DNA of 64,000 nucleotides from Paraburkholderia atlantica. GTDB lineage: Bacteria; Pseudomonadota; Gammaproteobacteria; Burkholderiales; Burkholderiaceae. The stretch's first letter is position 1. Each line of letters begins with the position of its first letter. Of this stretch, positions 1-7,855 are shown in pieces. Position numbers and translations under genes: made by a program. The stretch is from positions 79,471 through 143,470 of the forward strand of contig NZ_WHNQ01000022.1 of NCBI RefSeq assembly GCF_009362785.1, in the 5' to 3' direction. Below the pieces are notes generated by a model. It did not search any database and had not been told where the DNA came from. It saw nothing but the letters and a program-made list of their open reading frames with translations.

Positions 1-299
1 TGAGCTTCGTGCTGACGATGTTCATCGCGTTCGGTGTCACGTTCGAGGTGCCGATCGTCGTCGTGCTGCTGGTGCGAATGAACGTGGTGACGCTGAAGAA
101 GCTGAAAGAGATCCGGCCGTATGTGATCGTCGGCGCATTCGTGGTGTCGGCCATCGTGACTCCGCCGGACGTGTTTTCGCAACTGATCCTCGCGGTTCCG
201 CTGATTCTGCTGTACGAAGCAGGCCTCGTCGCGGCGCGGTTGATCGTCGGCAAGCAGCCGGTGGTCGTCGAGGATGCGAGTCCGCCGCCATCTAGTTGA
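1..299 (+). CDS. tatC: Sec-independent protein translocase TatC, C-terminal part
   Basis: Only the last ~98 codons are in the window; the reading frame is open through base 1, so the gene is cut by the window edge. TatC is the polytopic membrane receptor of the twin-arginine translocase and recognises RR signal peptides. The visible part has the last TatC membrane helices, a conserved acidic loop segment (FGVTFEVPIV) and a short soluble Pro/Ser-rich tail. The Rieske subunit encoded 2.3 kb downstream carries a twin-arginine signal and is a likely client. A bidirectional hairpin terminator follows the stop codon. Confidence 0.93.
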   Translation, partial: SFVLTMFIAFGVTFEVPIVVVLLVRMNVVTLKKLKEIRPYVIVGAFVVSAIVTPPDVFSQLILAVPLILLYEAGLVAARLIVGKQPVVVEDASPPPSS

Positions 300-330
300 G
301 GTGCCGCGAGTCGGTGCCGGGCGTCAAATG

Positions 331-362
331 AAAAGGGCAGTCCATCGGACTGCCCTTTTTCG
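331..362. terminator. Bidirectional intrinsic terminator between tatC and the Do protease
   Basis: A perfect 9-bp stem (335-343 with 347-355, loop ATC) is flanked by AAAA on the left and TTTTT on the right. It can therefore terminate tatC on the plus strand and the convergent protease gene on the minus strand. Confidence 0.85.
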
Positions 363-386
363 TTGCATTAAGTCGCGGCCTTGACC

Positions 387-1607
387 TCAACCGCCTTCGT
401 CATCCGGCTGATCGCCGCCGTTCTCCTCTTCCGGCTGTTTCGGCGGCGGTGGGCGTTTGCCGATCATCACGTCGAGGTCGATCTGATGGCCTTTGCGCAC
501 CAGATGCACTTTCGCCGGCGTGCCCGGCTTGATCTGCGCGATCACGTTCAACAGGCGCGTGGTATCGGTGATCACCTGGCCGTTCACGCTCGTCAGGATG
601 TCGCCGGGCCTGATGCCCGCGCGGTCGGCCGGACCGCTCTTCAGCACGCCCGCGACGATCGCGCCCGACTTCTGATCGAGCCCGAACGACTCCGCGATTT
701 CCGGCGTCACGTCCTGCGGTTCGACGCCGATCCAGCCGCGCGTAACCGTCCCGGTCGTGATGATGCTCTCGAGCACGCTGCGCGCGGTCGATACAGGAAT
801 CGCGAAGCCGATGCCGAGCGAGCCGCCCGAGCGCGAGTAAATGGCGGTGTTGATGCCGAGCAGATTGCCGTTCACGTCGACGAGCGCACCGCCCGAGTTG
901 CCGGGGTTGATCGGGGCGTCGGTCTGGATGAAGTTTTCGAACGTGTTGATGCCGAGGTGGTTGCGGCCGAGCGCGCTGACGATGCCCATCGTCACCGTCT
1001 GACCGACGCCGAACGGATTGCCGATCGCAAGCACGACGTCGCCGACGCGGGTCTGGTCCATCCGGCCGAGCGTGATGGTGGGCAGATTGCTCATGTTGAC
1101 CTTGAGCACGGCCAGATCGGTTTCCGGGTCGATGCCGATGACCTTCGCGCTGGCGGTGCGGCCGTCGGCGAGCGCGACTTCGATCTGATCGGCGCCGTCT
1201 ACGACGTGCTGGTTCGTTAGAATGTAACCTTCCGAACTCACTATCACGCCTGAGCCGAGATTCGAGGCAGGCTGCTCCTGCTGCTTGCGATTGTTCCTGT
1301 CGCCGAAGAAGTAGCGGAACAGCGGATCTTTGGCACGCGGGTCGGGCGGCAGCGAGCCGTCCTTGCTGGAGAACACGTTGACGACCGCGGGCATGGCTTT
1401 TTGCGCCGCTTCGGCATAGGACGTTTCGGCATGCCCTTTGCTGATGCCCGGCGCCACTTCCCGCAGCGCCACGATCGGTTCGGCCAGTTGTCTGCCGAAT
1501 TGTCCTTGACGCTGCAGCCACTGCGGTTTGAGGGTCGCAATGATGAACATCAGCGCCAACAGCACCGTCACCGCTTGGGCAAATAACAGCCAAAAGCGTC
1601 TAAGCAT
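387..1607 (-). CDS. Do/HtrA-family periplasmic serine protease (DegS/MucD-like)
   Basis: This 406-aa S1C trypsin-like protease probably takes part in envelope protein quality control. The N-terminal hydrophobic helix (residues ~5-25) is a signal anchor. The protease domain shows the catalytic triad His134 (TNQHVV), Asp164 (ETDLAV) and Ser238 (NPGNSGG). A single PDZ domain follows (~residues 290-380), so the architecture is closer to DegS than to two-PDZ DegP. The tail is Pro- and acid-rich. The start at 1607 was chosen because the frame upstream runs back through the oppositely oriented Nif3 gene and the hydrophobic anchor starts right after this Met. It is convergent with tatC and divergent from the Nif3-like gene. 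Confidence 0.95.
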   Translation of the reverse strand: MLRRFWLLFAQAVTVLLALMFIIATLKPQWLQRQGQFGRQLAEPIVALREVAPGISKGHAETSYAEAAQKAMPAVVNVFSSKDGSLPPDPRAKDPLFRYFFGDRNNRKQQEQPASNLGSGVIVSSEGYILTNQHVVDGADQIEVALADGRTASAKVIGIDPETDLAVLKVNMSNLPTITLGRMDQTRVGDVVLAIGNPFGVGQTVTMGIVSALGRNHLGINTFENFIQTDAPINPGNSGGALVDVNGNLLGINTAIYSRSGGSLGIGFAIPVSTARSVLESIITTGTVTRGWIGVEPQDVTPEIAESFGLDQKSGAIVAGVLKSGPADRAGIRPGDILTSVNGQVITDTTRLLNVIAQIKPGTPAKVHLVRKGHQIDLDVMIGKRPPPPKQPEEENGGDQPDDEGG

Positions 1608-1628
1608 CTGAAGACAAGAGGTCTCTAT

Positions 1629-2375
1629 ATGGATCGGATTGAACTTGAATTGTACTTGAACAATCTCCTTGAAACCGCGCGCTTCAAGGACTATTGCCCG
1701 AACGGACTGCAGGTCGAAGGGCGCCGCCGGATCAACAAACTCGCGACCGGCGTGACCGCGTCGGTGGCCTTCCTGGAGGCCGCGCTCGACTGGGGCGCGG
1801 ACGCCGTGCTGGTCCATCACGGCTACTTCTGGCGCAACGAGGCGCCGCAGATCACCGGCCGCAAGCATGCTCGACTGAAGCTGCTGCTCGCCAACGACCT
1901 GAACCTGTTCGCCTACCACCTGCCGCTCGACGATCACCCCGAATTCGGCAACAACGCGCAGATCGGCGCGAAGATGGGCTGGATCAGCGACGCGCGTTTC
2001 GGCGACAACGACCTCGGCTGGCTCGCCACGTTGCCGATGCCGATCACGCTGTCGCACCTGACCGCGGAAATCGAGCAGACGCTGGGCCGCACGCCGCTCG
2101 TGTTCGGCGATCCCGATATGCAGCTGCGTCGCATCGGCTGGTGCACCGGCGCCGCGCAAGGGATGTTCGACGCGGCGATCAACGCGGGCGTCGACGTCTA
2201 CGTGACCGGCGAAGTATCGGAGTCGGTGATGCATACGGCTGCGGAAAGCGGCGTCGCGTTTCTCGCGGCCGGCCACCACGCGACCGAACGCTTCGGTGTG
2301 CAGGCGGTGGGCAAGCATCTGTCCGAATCGTTCGATATCGAACACCTGTTTATCGATATTCCCAATCCCGTTTGA
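1629..2375 (+). CDS. Nif3-like dinuclear metal center protein (YbgI family)
   Basis: This 248-aa protein belongs to the Nif3/YbgI/DUF34 family, hexameric proteins that bind two metal ions. It is sometimes annotated as GTP cyclohydrolase I type 2, but its physiological reaction is unsettled. Metal-binding motifs are visible: an HHG segment (VHHGYFW, ~residue 61) and GHHATERFG near the C-terminus. Length matches the family (~250 aa). The start lies 21 bp from the start of the divergent Do protease, so their promoters must overlap each other or the coding starts. Confidence 0.93.
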   Translation: MDRIELELYLNNLLETARFKDYCPNGLQVEGRRRINKLATGVTASVAFLEAALDWGADAVLVHHGYFWRNEAPQITGRKHARLKLLLANDLNLFAYHLPLDDHPEFGNNAQIGAKMGWISDARFGDNDLGWLATLPMPITLSHLTAEIEQTLGRTPLVFGDPDMQLRRIGWCTGAAQGMFDAAINAGVDVYVTGEVSESVMHTAAESGVAFLAAGHHATERFGVQAVGKHLSESFDIEHLFIDIPNPV

Positions 2376-2427
2376 ATTGCACATTGCATTAACGAAGAAA
2401 AAGGCGCGAATACCGTAGAAGGCACTT

Positions 2428-2438
2428 AAAAGGAGGTA
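2428..2438 (+). promoter_or_regulatory. Strong Shine-Dalgarno-like sequence without an obvious gene, petA leader
   Basis: AAAAGGAGGTA is a near-perfect anti-16S complement but lies ~158 nt before the petA start. It is followed at 2448 by a TTG that opens a 31-codon frame ending at 2543. It could mark a leader peptide or regulatory uORF in the petABC leader, or it may be a chance A/G-rich stretch. Confidence 0.3.
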
Positions 2439-2595
2439 CAAAAAAGTTTGCGATCGGTACGGACAAACCCTGAGTTATCAAGGGCTTCGCACGGTTTTTG
2501 GCAATCGGCCCTTGTAAATGGCGACTCCATTCGAGCAAACTAGCGGCGGTAGAAGCGACGTGAAGGAAAAATCCAACTCAGAAGTGGGGCGTGTG

Positions 2596-3216
2596 ATGCG
2601 AGACAAAGAAGAGGAACGCGTCGATGGCAGCCGCCGTAACTGGCTGGTAGCGACGACCGTAGCAGGCGGCATAGGAGGTGTTGCCGTTGTCGTACCCTTT
2701 GTTAGTTCGTTTGCACCATCCGAAAAGGCCAAGGCTGCAGGTGCCCCGGTCGAAGTCGATATCAGTGGTCTGAAGCCCGGCGACATGATGACGGTCGCCT
2801 GGCGTGGCAAGCCGGTGTGGATCATCAACCGCACCGACCGCATGCTCGCCGATGTTCAAAAAGCCGATAGCCAGGTAGCGGACCCCCACACGCAGAATCC
2901 CTTCTCGATGCCGCTGCCGGACTACTGCAACAACGAATTCCGCTCACGCGCCGAGAACAAGCATCTGCTGGTTGCTGTCGCCGTTTGCACGCATCTGGGC
3001 TGCACGCCGACTCCGCGCTTCCAGGAGGGCCCGCAGCCCAATCTCCCGGACGACTGGCCCGGCGGCTTCCTGTGCCCGTGCCACGGCTCGACCTACGACA
3101 TGGCCGGCCGCGTCTTCAAGAACAAACCCGCCCCGCAGAACCTCGACATCCCACGCTTCATGTTCACGTCGGCGACGGCCCTTGTGATCGGGAAGGACGA
3201 AAAAGGAGAAGCGTAA
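2596..3216 (+). CDS. petA: Ubiquinol-cytochrome c reductase iron-sulfur (Rieske) subunit
   Basis: The 206-aa Rieske protein of the cytochrome bc1 complex carries the 2Fe-2S cluster that accepts the first electron from ubiquinol. The N-terminus has a twin-arginine motif (SRRNW, residues 12-16) followed by one hydrophobic helix, typical of Tat-dependent anchoring. Cluster boxes are CTHLGC (131-136) and CPCHGS (160-165). The start at 2596 (MRDKEEER) matches family N-termini. An in-frame ATG at 2518 would add 26 residues and has no Shine-Dalgarno sequence. It overlaps petB by one base (TAATG). Confidence 0.96.
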   Translation: MRDKEEERVDGSRRNWLVATTVAGGIGGVAVVVPFVSSFAPSEKAKAAGAPVEVDISGLKPGDMMTVAWRGKPVWIINRTDRMLADVQKADSQVADPHTQNPFSMPLPDYCNNEFRSRAENKHLLVAVAVCTHLGCTPTPRFQEGPQPNLPDDWPGGFLCPCHGSTYDMAGRVFKNKPAPQNLDIPRFMFTSATALVIGKDEKGEA

Positions 3217-4595
3217 TGGCGAGCGAACACGAAGTAGAGACGACCGGGCTGGCTGGTTGGATCGACCAACGCTTCCCGATGACTGCCACGTGGAAGAAGC
3301 ACGTTTCCGAGTACTACGCGCCGAAGAACTTCAACTTCTGGTACTTCTTCGGTTCGCTTGCATTACTGGTGCTGGTCAACCAGATCGTCACCGGCATTTT
3401 CCTGACGATGAACTACAAGCCCGACGCGACGCTCGCGTTTTCGTCGGTCGAGTACATCATGCGCGAGGTGCCGTGGGGCTGGCTGATCCGCTACATGCAC
3501 TCCACCGGCGCGTCGATGTTCTTCGTCGTCGTGTACCTGCATATGTTCCGCGGGCTGATGTACGGCTCGTACCGCAAGCCGCGCGAGCTCGTGTGGATTT
3601 TCGGCTGCCTGATCTTCCTGTGCCTGATGGCCGAGGCGTTCTTCGGCTACCTGCTGCCGTGGGGCCAGATGTCGTTCTGGGGCGCGCAGGTGATCGTGAA
3701 TCTGTTCTCCGCGATTCCGTTCATCGGTCCGGATCTGTCGCTGTGGATTCGCGGCGACTACGTCGTGTCCGACGTCACGCTGAACCGCTTCTTCGCGTTC
3801 CACGTGATTGCGATTCCGCTGGTGCTGGTCGGCCTCGTGATCGCGCACCTCGTCGCGCTGCACGAAGTCGGCTCGAACAACCCGGACGGCATCGAAATCA
3901 AGGCGAAGAAAGGGCCGGATGGCGTGCCGCTCGACGGCATTCCGTTCCACCCGTACTACTCGGTGCACGACTTCATGGGCGTGGCCATCTTCCTGCTGAT
4001 TTTCGCGGCGATCATCTTCTTCGCGCCGGAAATGGGCGGCTACTTCCTAGAAGCGAACAACTTCATTCCCGCGAATCCGCTGCAGACTCCGCCGGAAATT
4101 GCGCCAGTCTGGTACTTCACCGCTTTTTATGCGATGCTGCGCGCCACCACCGATCCATTCAAGATCGTGCTGATGATCGTCATCGCACTGCTCGGGCTGC
4201 TCGCGCTCGTGCGCGCGCGCGGCAAGTGGAAGCTCGGATTGCCGGTGCTCGCGGTGCTGGTGATCGTCGCGATGGTGTTCACCGAATCGAAGTTCTGGGG
4301 CGTCGTGGTAATGGGCAGCGCGGTGATTTCGCTGTTCTTCCTGCCGTGGCTGGACCGCTCGCCGGTCAGGTCGATTCGCTATCGGCCGTTCTTTCACAAG
4401 GTTTTCTTCGGGATCTTCGTGATCGCGTTCCTGACGCTCGGCTTCCTCGGCACACGGCCGCCATCGCCGGCCGCGACGCTGATTGCCCAGATCTGCGCAC
4501 TGATCTACTTCGCGTTTTTCCTCGGCATGCCCTTCTGGACGCGGCTTGGCAAGTTCAAGCAGCCGCCGGAACGGGTGCGGTTCAAGCCTCACTAA
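3216..4595 (+). CDS. petB: Cytochrome b subunit of the bc1 complex
   Basis: This 459-aa polytopic membrane protein holds hemes bL and bH and the Qo and Qi quinone sites. Heme-ligand regions are recognisable (HSTGASMFF with YLHMFRGL; FFAFHVIAIP with LIAHLVALHE). The Qo-loop signature usually written PEWY reads PVWY here, with Val298 at the usual catalytic Glu position (codon gtc at 4107). The start is fixed by AAAGGAGA 6 nt upstream and the TAATG overlap with petA. It is longer than cyanobacterial-type cytochrome b because it has the full eight-helix core plus extra C-terminal hydrophobic segments. Confidence 0.96.
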   Translation: MASEHEVETTGLAGWIDQRFPMTATWKKHVSEYYAPKNFNFWYFFGSLALLVLVNQIVTGIFLTMNYKPDATLAFSSVEYIMREVPWGWLIRYMHSTGASMFFVVVYLHMFRGLMYGSYRKPRELVWIFGCLIFLCLMAEAFFGYLLPWGQMSFWGAQVIVNLFSAIPFIGPDLSLWIRGDYVVSDVTLNRFFAFHVIAIPLVLVGLVIAHLVALHEVGSNNPDGIEIKAKKGPDGVPLDGIPFHPYYSVHDFMGVAIFLLIFAAIIFFAPEMGGYFLEANNFIPANPLQTPPEIAPVWYFTAFYAMLRATTDPFKIVLMIVIALLGLLALVRARGKWKLGLPVLAVLVIVAMVFTESKFWGVVVMGSAVISLFFLPWLDRSPVRSIRYRPFFHKVFFGIFVIAFLTLGFLGTRPPSPAATLIAQICALIYFAFFLGMPFWTRLGKFKQPPERVRFKPH

Positions 4596-4618
4596 TCGCG
4601 AGCCAGGAGAACACGAAG

Positions 4619-5374
4619 ATGAAAAAACTGCTTTCGATGTGCGCGCTGGTCGGCGCGACCGTGCTTGCGTTGCTGGCCGCTCCGGTCCACGCGGACGAGG
4701 ATTTCCCGCTCCATCGCGCGCCGGACAACACGAACAATTTCGCTTCTTTGCAGCGCGGCGCGCAATTGTTTGTAAACTACTGCCTGAATTGCCACAGCGC
4801 GAACCTGATGCGCTACAACCGCCTGAACGACCTCGGCATCACGCCGAACGAAATCCAGGCGAATCTGCTGTTCACCACCGACAAGATCGGCAACACGATG
4901 ACCGTGGCGATGCGTCCGGACGACGCGAAAGCGTGGTTCGGCGCGACGCCGCCGGATTTGTCGGTGGAGGCGCGGGCGCGCGGCACGGACTGGCTGTACA
5001 CGTATCTGCGTAGTTTTTACCGCGACGATACGCGGCCGACCGGCTGGAACAATCTGGTGTACGAAAACGTGAGCATGCCTCACGTGCTGTGGCAGCTTCA
5101 GGGGCAGCGGGCGGCGAAATTCGGTGACGAAACCGACGAGAAAACCGGCGAAAAGGTACACAAATTCCTCGGCTTCCAGCAACTCACTCCGGGGACGATG
5201 TCGCCGGTAGATTATGATTCTGCTGTGGCCGACCTCGTGTCGTACCTGTCATGGATGTCCGAACCGACGCAGCAAACCCGCAAGCAACTTGGCGTGTGGG
5301 TGCTGTTGTTCCTCGGTATCCTGAGCTTTTTCGCCTGGCGACTGAACGCCGCGTACTGGAAACATATCAAATAA
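4619..5374 (+). CDS. petC: Cytochrome c1 subunit of the bc1 complex
   Basis: This 251-aa protein carries covalent heme c and passes electrons from the Rieske protein to cytochrome c. It has a Sec signal peptide (MKKLLSMCAL..., cleavage near VHA-DE at ~25), the heme motif CLNCH at 55-59 and a C-terminal membrane anchor (~residues 225-245). The start has AGGAGA 8 nt upstream and lies 23 bp after petB. It completes a standard petABC operon. Confidence 0.96.
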   Translation: MKKLLSMCALVGATVLALLAAPVHADEDFPLHRAPDNTNNFASLQRGAQLFVNYCLNCHSANLMRYNRLNDLGITPNEIQANLLFTTDKIGNTMTVAMRPDDAKAWFGATPPDLSVEARARGTDWLYTYLRSFYRDDTRPTGWNNLVYENVSMPHVLWQLQGQRAAKFGDETDEKTGEKVHKFLGFQQLTPGTMSPVDYDSAVADLVSYLSWMSEPTQQTRKQLGVWVLLFLGILSFFAWRLNAAYWKHIK

Positions 5375-5375
5375 T

Positions 5376-5394
5376 CACGCCGCTACACGGCGTG
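5376..5394 (+). other. Hairpin directly after petC
   Basis: CACGCCG-CTACA-CGGCGTG forms a perfect 7-bp stem starting one base after the petC stop. There is no U-tract behind it, so it looks more like a 3'-end stabiliser or processing structure than a complete terminator. Confidence 0.5.
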
Positions 5395-5469
5395 GGGCCG
5401 GCGCCAGGAAAGACCTGCTGAACGGTTTTTCCGTGCGCTGGCCCTTCAGCTTTTTGAGGAAACGTAAAC

Positions 5470-6081
5470 ATGATGGTTCTGTATTCCGGCACTACTTGCC
5501 CGTTCTCCCAGCGTTGCCGGCTGGTGTTGTTCGAAAAGGGCATGGACTTCGAGATCCGCGACGTCGACCTGTTCAACAAGCCGGAAGACATCGCCGTGAT
5601 GAATCCGTATGGTCAGGTGCCGATTCTCGTCGAACGGGACCTGATTCTGTACGAATCGAACATCATCAACGAGTACATCGACGAGCGCTTCCCGCACCCG
5701 CAGCTGATGCCGGCCGATCCGGTGCAGCGCGCGCGTGCCCGCCTGTTCCTGCTCAACTTCGAGAAAGAGCTGTTCGTCCACGTCGGCACGCTCGAAAACG
5801 AGAAGGGCAAGGCAGCGGAGAAGAATCACGAGAAGGCGCGCCTCGCGATCCGCGATCGCCTGACGCAGCTCGCGCCGATCTTCCTGAAGAACAAATACAT
5901 GCTCGGCGAGGAGTTCTCGATGCTCGACGTCGCGATCGCACCGCTGCTGTGGCGCCTCGACCACTACGGTATCGAGCTGTCGAAGAACGCCGCGCCGCTG
6001 ATGAAGTACGCCGAGCGCATTTTCAGCCGCCCGGCTTATATCGAAGCACTGACGCCGTCGGAAAAGGTGATGCGTCGTTGA
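5470..6081 (+). CDS. sspA: Stringent starvation protein A (GST fold)
   Basis: This 203-aa protein has an N-terminal thioredoxin-like GST domain (YSGTTCPFSQRCRLVLFEKG) and an all-alpha C-terminal domain. SspA binds RNA polymerase and modulates transcription in stationary phase and stress; it is not a working glutathione transferase in the known family members. GAGGAAAC lies upstream of the ATG. The placement after petABC and before sspB is the conserved beta/gamma-proteobacterial arrangement. Confidence 0.95.
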   Translation: MMVLYSGTTCPFSQRCRLVLFEKGMDFEIRDVDLFNKPEDIAVMNPYGQVPILVERDLILYESNIINEYIDERFPHPQLMPADPVQRARARLFLLNFEKELFVHVGTLENEKGKAAEKNHEKARLAIRDRLTQLAPIFLKNKYMLGEEFSMLDVAIAPLLWRLDHYGIELSKNAAPLMKYAERIFSRPAYIEALTPSEKVMRR

Positions 6082-6094
6082 GTTTGGCTTTGGC

Positions 6095-6129
6095 GTGCAG
6101 GCGCGCATCGCTTCGATGCGCACCTGCAC
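6095..6129 (+). other. Strong intercistronic hairpin between sspA and sspB
   Basis: The arms 6095-6110 and 6114-6129 pair over 16 positions with a single C-A mismatch and a 3-nt CTT loop. The structure ends 17 nt before the sspB ATG, and no U-run follows. It probably acts as an mRNA-processing, stability or partial-termination element that sets the sspA:sspB ratio. Confidence 0.7.
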
Positions 6130-6146
6130 CCGCAAGAGGACTGTTG

Positions 6147-6644
6147 ATGCAAGAGATTTCCACGAAGCCATATCTGCTGCGCGCGCTCTACGAGTGGTGC
6201 ACGGATAACGGCTACACACCGCACATTGCGGTCCGCGTCGACAATCAGACGCGCGTGCCGCGTCAGTTCGTGCGAGACAACGAGATCGTGTTGAACATCA
6301 GCTTCGAGGCGACCAGCCAGCTGCAGATGGGTAACGAGTGGATCGAGTTCAACGCGCGCTTCTCCGGCAAGTCGCACAAGATCGAAGTACCGGTCGCCAA
6401 TATCCTTGCGATCTACGCGCGCGAGAACGGCCAGGGCATGGCGTTCCCGGTCGAATCGGCGGGCGGCGAGGCTCAGGATTCCGGCGCCGATGCCGCGGAC
6501 GAAGCCGACACGCCGGCGCCGCCGCGCGCCGTCGAAACCGCGCCGGCCGACCCGGCCACGGCCAGCGACGCTCACGACAAACCGCAACCCGACGACGATG
6601 GCTCGAAAGGTGGCGGAAGGGCTCGCCTTAAGATCGTGAAATGA
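6147..6644 (+). CDS. sspB: ClpXP protease specificity-enhancing factor SspB
   Basis: This 165-aa adaptor binds ssrA-tagged substrates and tethers them to ClpX. The N-terminal ~110 residues form the conserved SspB fold (TKPYLLRALYEWC..., ...GMAFPVE). The rest is a flexible Ala/Pro/Asp-rich linker ending in a basic/hydrophobic ClpX-binding tail (RARLKIVK). AAGAGGA lies 6 nt before the ATG. It is cotranscribed with sspA across a strong hairpin. Confidence 0.95.
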   Translation: MQEISTKPYLLRALYEWCTDNGYTPHIAVRVDNQTRVPRQFVRDNEIVLNISFEATSQLQMGNEWIEFNARFSGKSHKIEVPVANILAIYARENGQGMAFPVESAGGEAQDSGADAADEADTPAPPRAVETAPADPATASDAHDKPQPDDDGSKGGGRARLKIVK

Positions 6645-6663
6645 AGTAGAATCACGGCCTCAT

Positions 6664-6739
6664 GCCGGCTTAGCTCATCAGGTAGAGCGCTTGACTTGTA
6701 ATCATGAGGTGGCGGGTTCGAGTCCTGCAGCCGGCACCA
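6664..6739 (+). tRNA. tRNA-Thr (anticodon TGT)
   Basis: The 76-nt cloverleaf has a 7-bp acceptor stem (GCCGGCT/AGCCGGC), T-loop TTCGAGT and an encoded 3' CCA. The anticodon loop CTTGTAA gives anticodon TGT. The anticodon stem contains one T-T mismatch (positions 28/42), which may be tolerated. It lies 19 bp after sspB. Confidence 0.95.
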
Positions 6740-6772
6740 GATTGCTTTATCAGCAGTAACTGGAAATGCTTG

Positions 6773-6813
6773 AAACCCCGTCGAAGCACGCGCTTCGGCG
6801 GGGTTTTTCTTTT
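6773..6813 (+). terminator. Intrinsic terminator after tRNA-Thr
   Basis: A 12-bp stem (CCCCGTCGAAGC with GCTTCGGCGGGG, one T-G pair, loop ACGC) is followed by TTTTTCTTTTTT. It ends the sspAB/tRNA transcription unit. Confidence 0.88.
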
Positions 6814-6902
6814 TTCGGCATTCGCGCCGGTGACGATAGCAACTCTGCTCGATATTGCGCTGCCCCTAAAGGGTGGGGTGATCTAGTGAGCGACAGTTGT
6901 TT

Positions 6903-7757
6903 TCATCGCCCAAGAAACTCGCGGATCGCCGTCGCGATCTCGGCCGCATGCGTTTCAAGAGCGAAGTGGCCGGTATCCAGAAAACGCACGTGCGCCTCAG
7001 GCAGATCGCGCCTGAATGCCTCGGCACCCGCCGGGAGAAAGAACGGATCGTTCTTGCCCCATACCGCCAGCAGCGGCGGTCGGTAGGTGCGGAAATATTC
7101 CTGAAACGCCGGGTACAGCGCGACGTTATGGCGATAGTCGCGGAACAGATCGAGCTGGACCTCGTCAGCGCCGGGGCGACGCAGGTAGAAGTCGTCGAGC
7201 GAGTAGCCGTCCGGCGAGACCGATGCCGTGTCCGGCACACCATGCGTGTATTGCCATACGGTCGCCTCGTATGCGAGCAGCGCACGCAACGCTTCGCGAT
7301 TGGCCGGCGACGCGTCCTGCCAGTACGCGCGAATCGGATTCCAGCCGTCGCTGAGTCCTTCTTCGTAGGCGTTGCCGTTCTGCGTGACGATCGCGGTGAC
7401 CCGCTCGGGATGCTCGAGCGCTAGCCGGAAGCCGGTCGGCGCACCGTAGTCGAAAACATAGACGGCGAAGCGGCCAAAGCCGATCACCTCGGTGAATCGT
7501 CCGATCACGTCCGCAATATGGGCGAACGTGTAGGCAAAGTCCTCGCGCGCGGGCATGTCGGACTGTCCGAAGCCGGGCAGATCGGGCGCGACGATGTGAA
7601 AACTGTCTGCGAGCCGCGGGATCAGATCGCGAAACATGTGGCTCGAACTCGGAAAACCGTGCAGCAGCAGGAGTTTCGGGGCGTCCTCGCGTCCGGCTTG
7701 ACGATAGAACACCTTGAAACCGTCGACGTCGGCGTGGTGATAGGTGATAGCGGTCAT
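6903..7757 (-). CDS. Alpha/beta hydrolase, haloalkane dehalogenase/epoxide hydrolase-like
   Basis: This 284-aa alpha/beta-fold hydrolase shows HGFPSSSHMFR (oxyanion loop), a nucleophile elbow VFDYGAP with Asp103 as likely nucleophile, and a C-terminal catalytic His in DTGHFALE. An Asp nucleophile is typical of the epoxide hydrolase/haloalkane dehalogenase branch; the substrate cannot be told from sequence. The ATG ending at 7757 was chosen because GGAG lies 7 nt upstream. The ATG at 7763 would leave only 1 nt. It lies downstream of a second hydrolase in the same direction. Confidence 0.85.
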   Translation of the reverse strand: MTAITYHHADVDGFKVFYRQAGREDAPKLLLLHGFPSSSHMFRDLIPRLADSFHIVAPDLPGFGQSDMPAREDFAYTFAHIADVIGRFTEVIGFGRFAVYVFDYGAPTGFRLALEHPERVTAIVTQNGNAYEEGLSDGWNPIRAYWQDASPANREALRALLAYEATVWQYTHGVPDTASVSPDGYSLDDFYLRRPGADEVQLDLFRDYRHNVALYPAFQEYFRTYRPPLLAVWGKNDPFFLPAGAEAFRRDLPEAHVRFLDTGHFALETHAAEIATAIREFLGR

Positions 7758-7855
7758 GATCATTCTCCGTGCGAAAAGTAACGTGGATGGTGGATGCGGA
7801 TACAGACGCGTGAGGTGGTCAGAGGCATCACGTCGACCTCACGCGGTGATGCGGT

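Noticed and set aside
1608..2441. N-terminal extension of the Do protease across the Nif3 gene
   Set aside because: The extension is antisense to the confident Nif3-like gene, and a signal anchor begins exactly at the Met ending at 1607.
6664..6739. tRNA pseudogene because of the T-T mismatch in the anticodon stem
   Set aside because: All other stems, the loops, the anticodon and the encoded CCA are intact, and it is followed by a proper terminator, so it is treated as functional.
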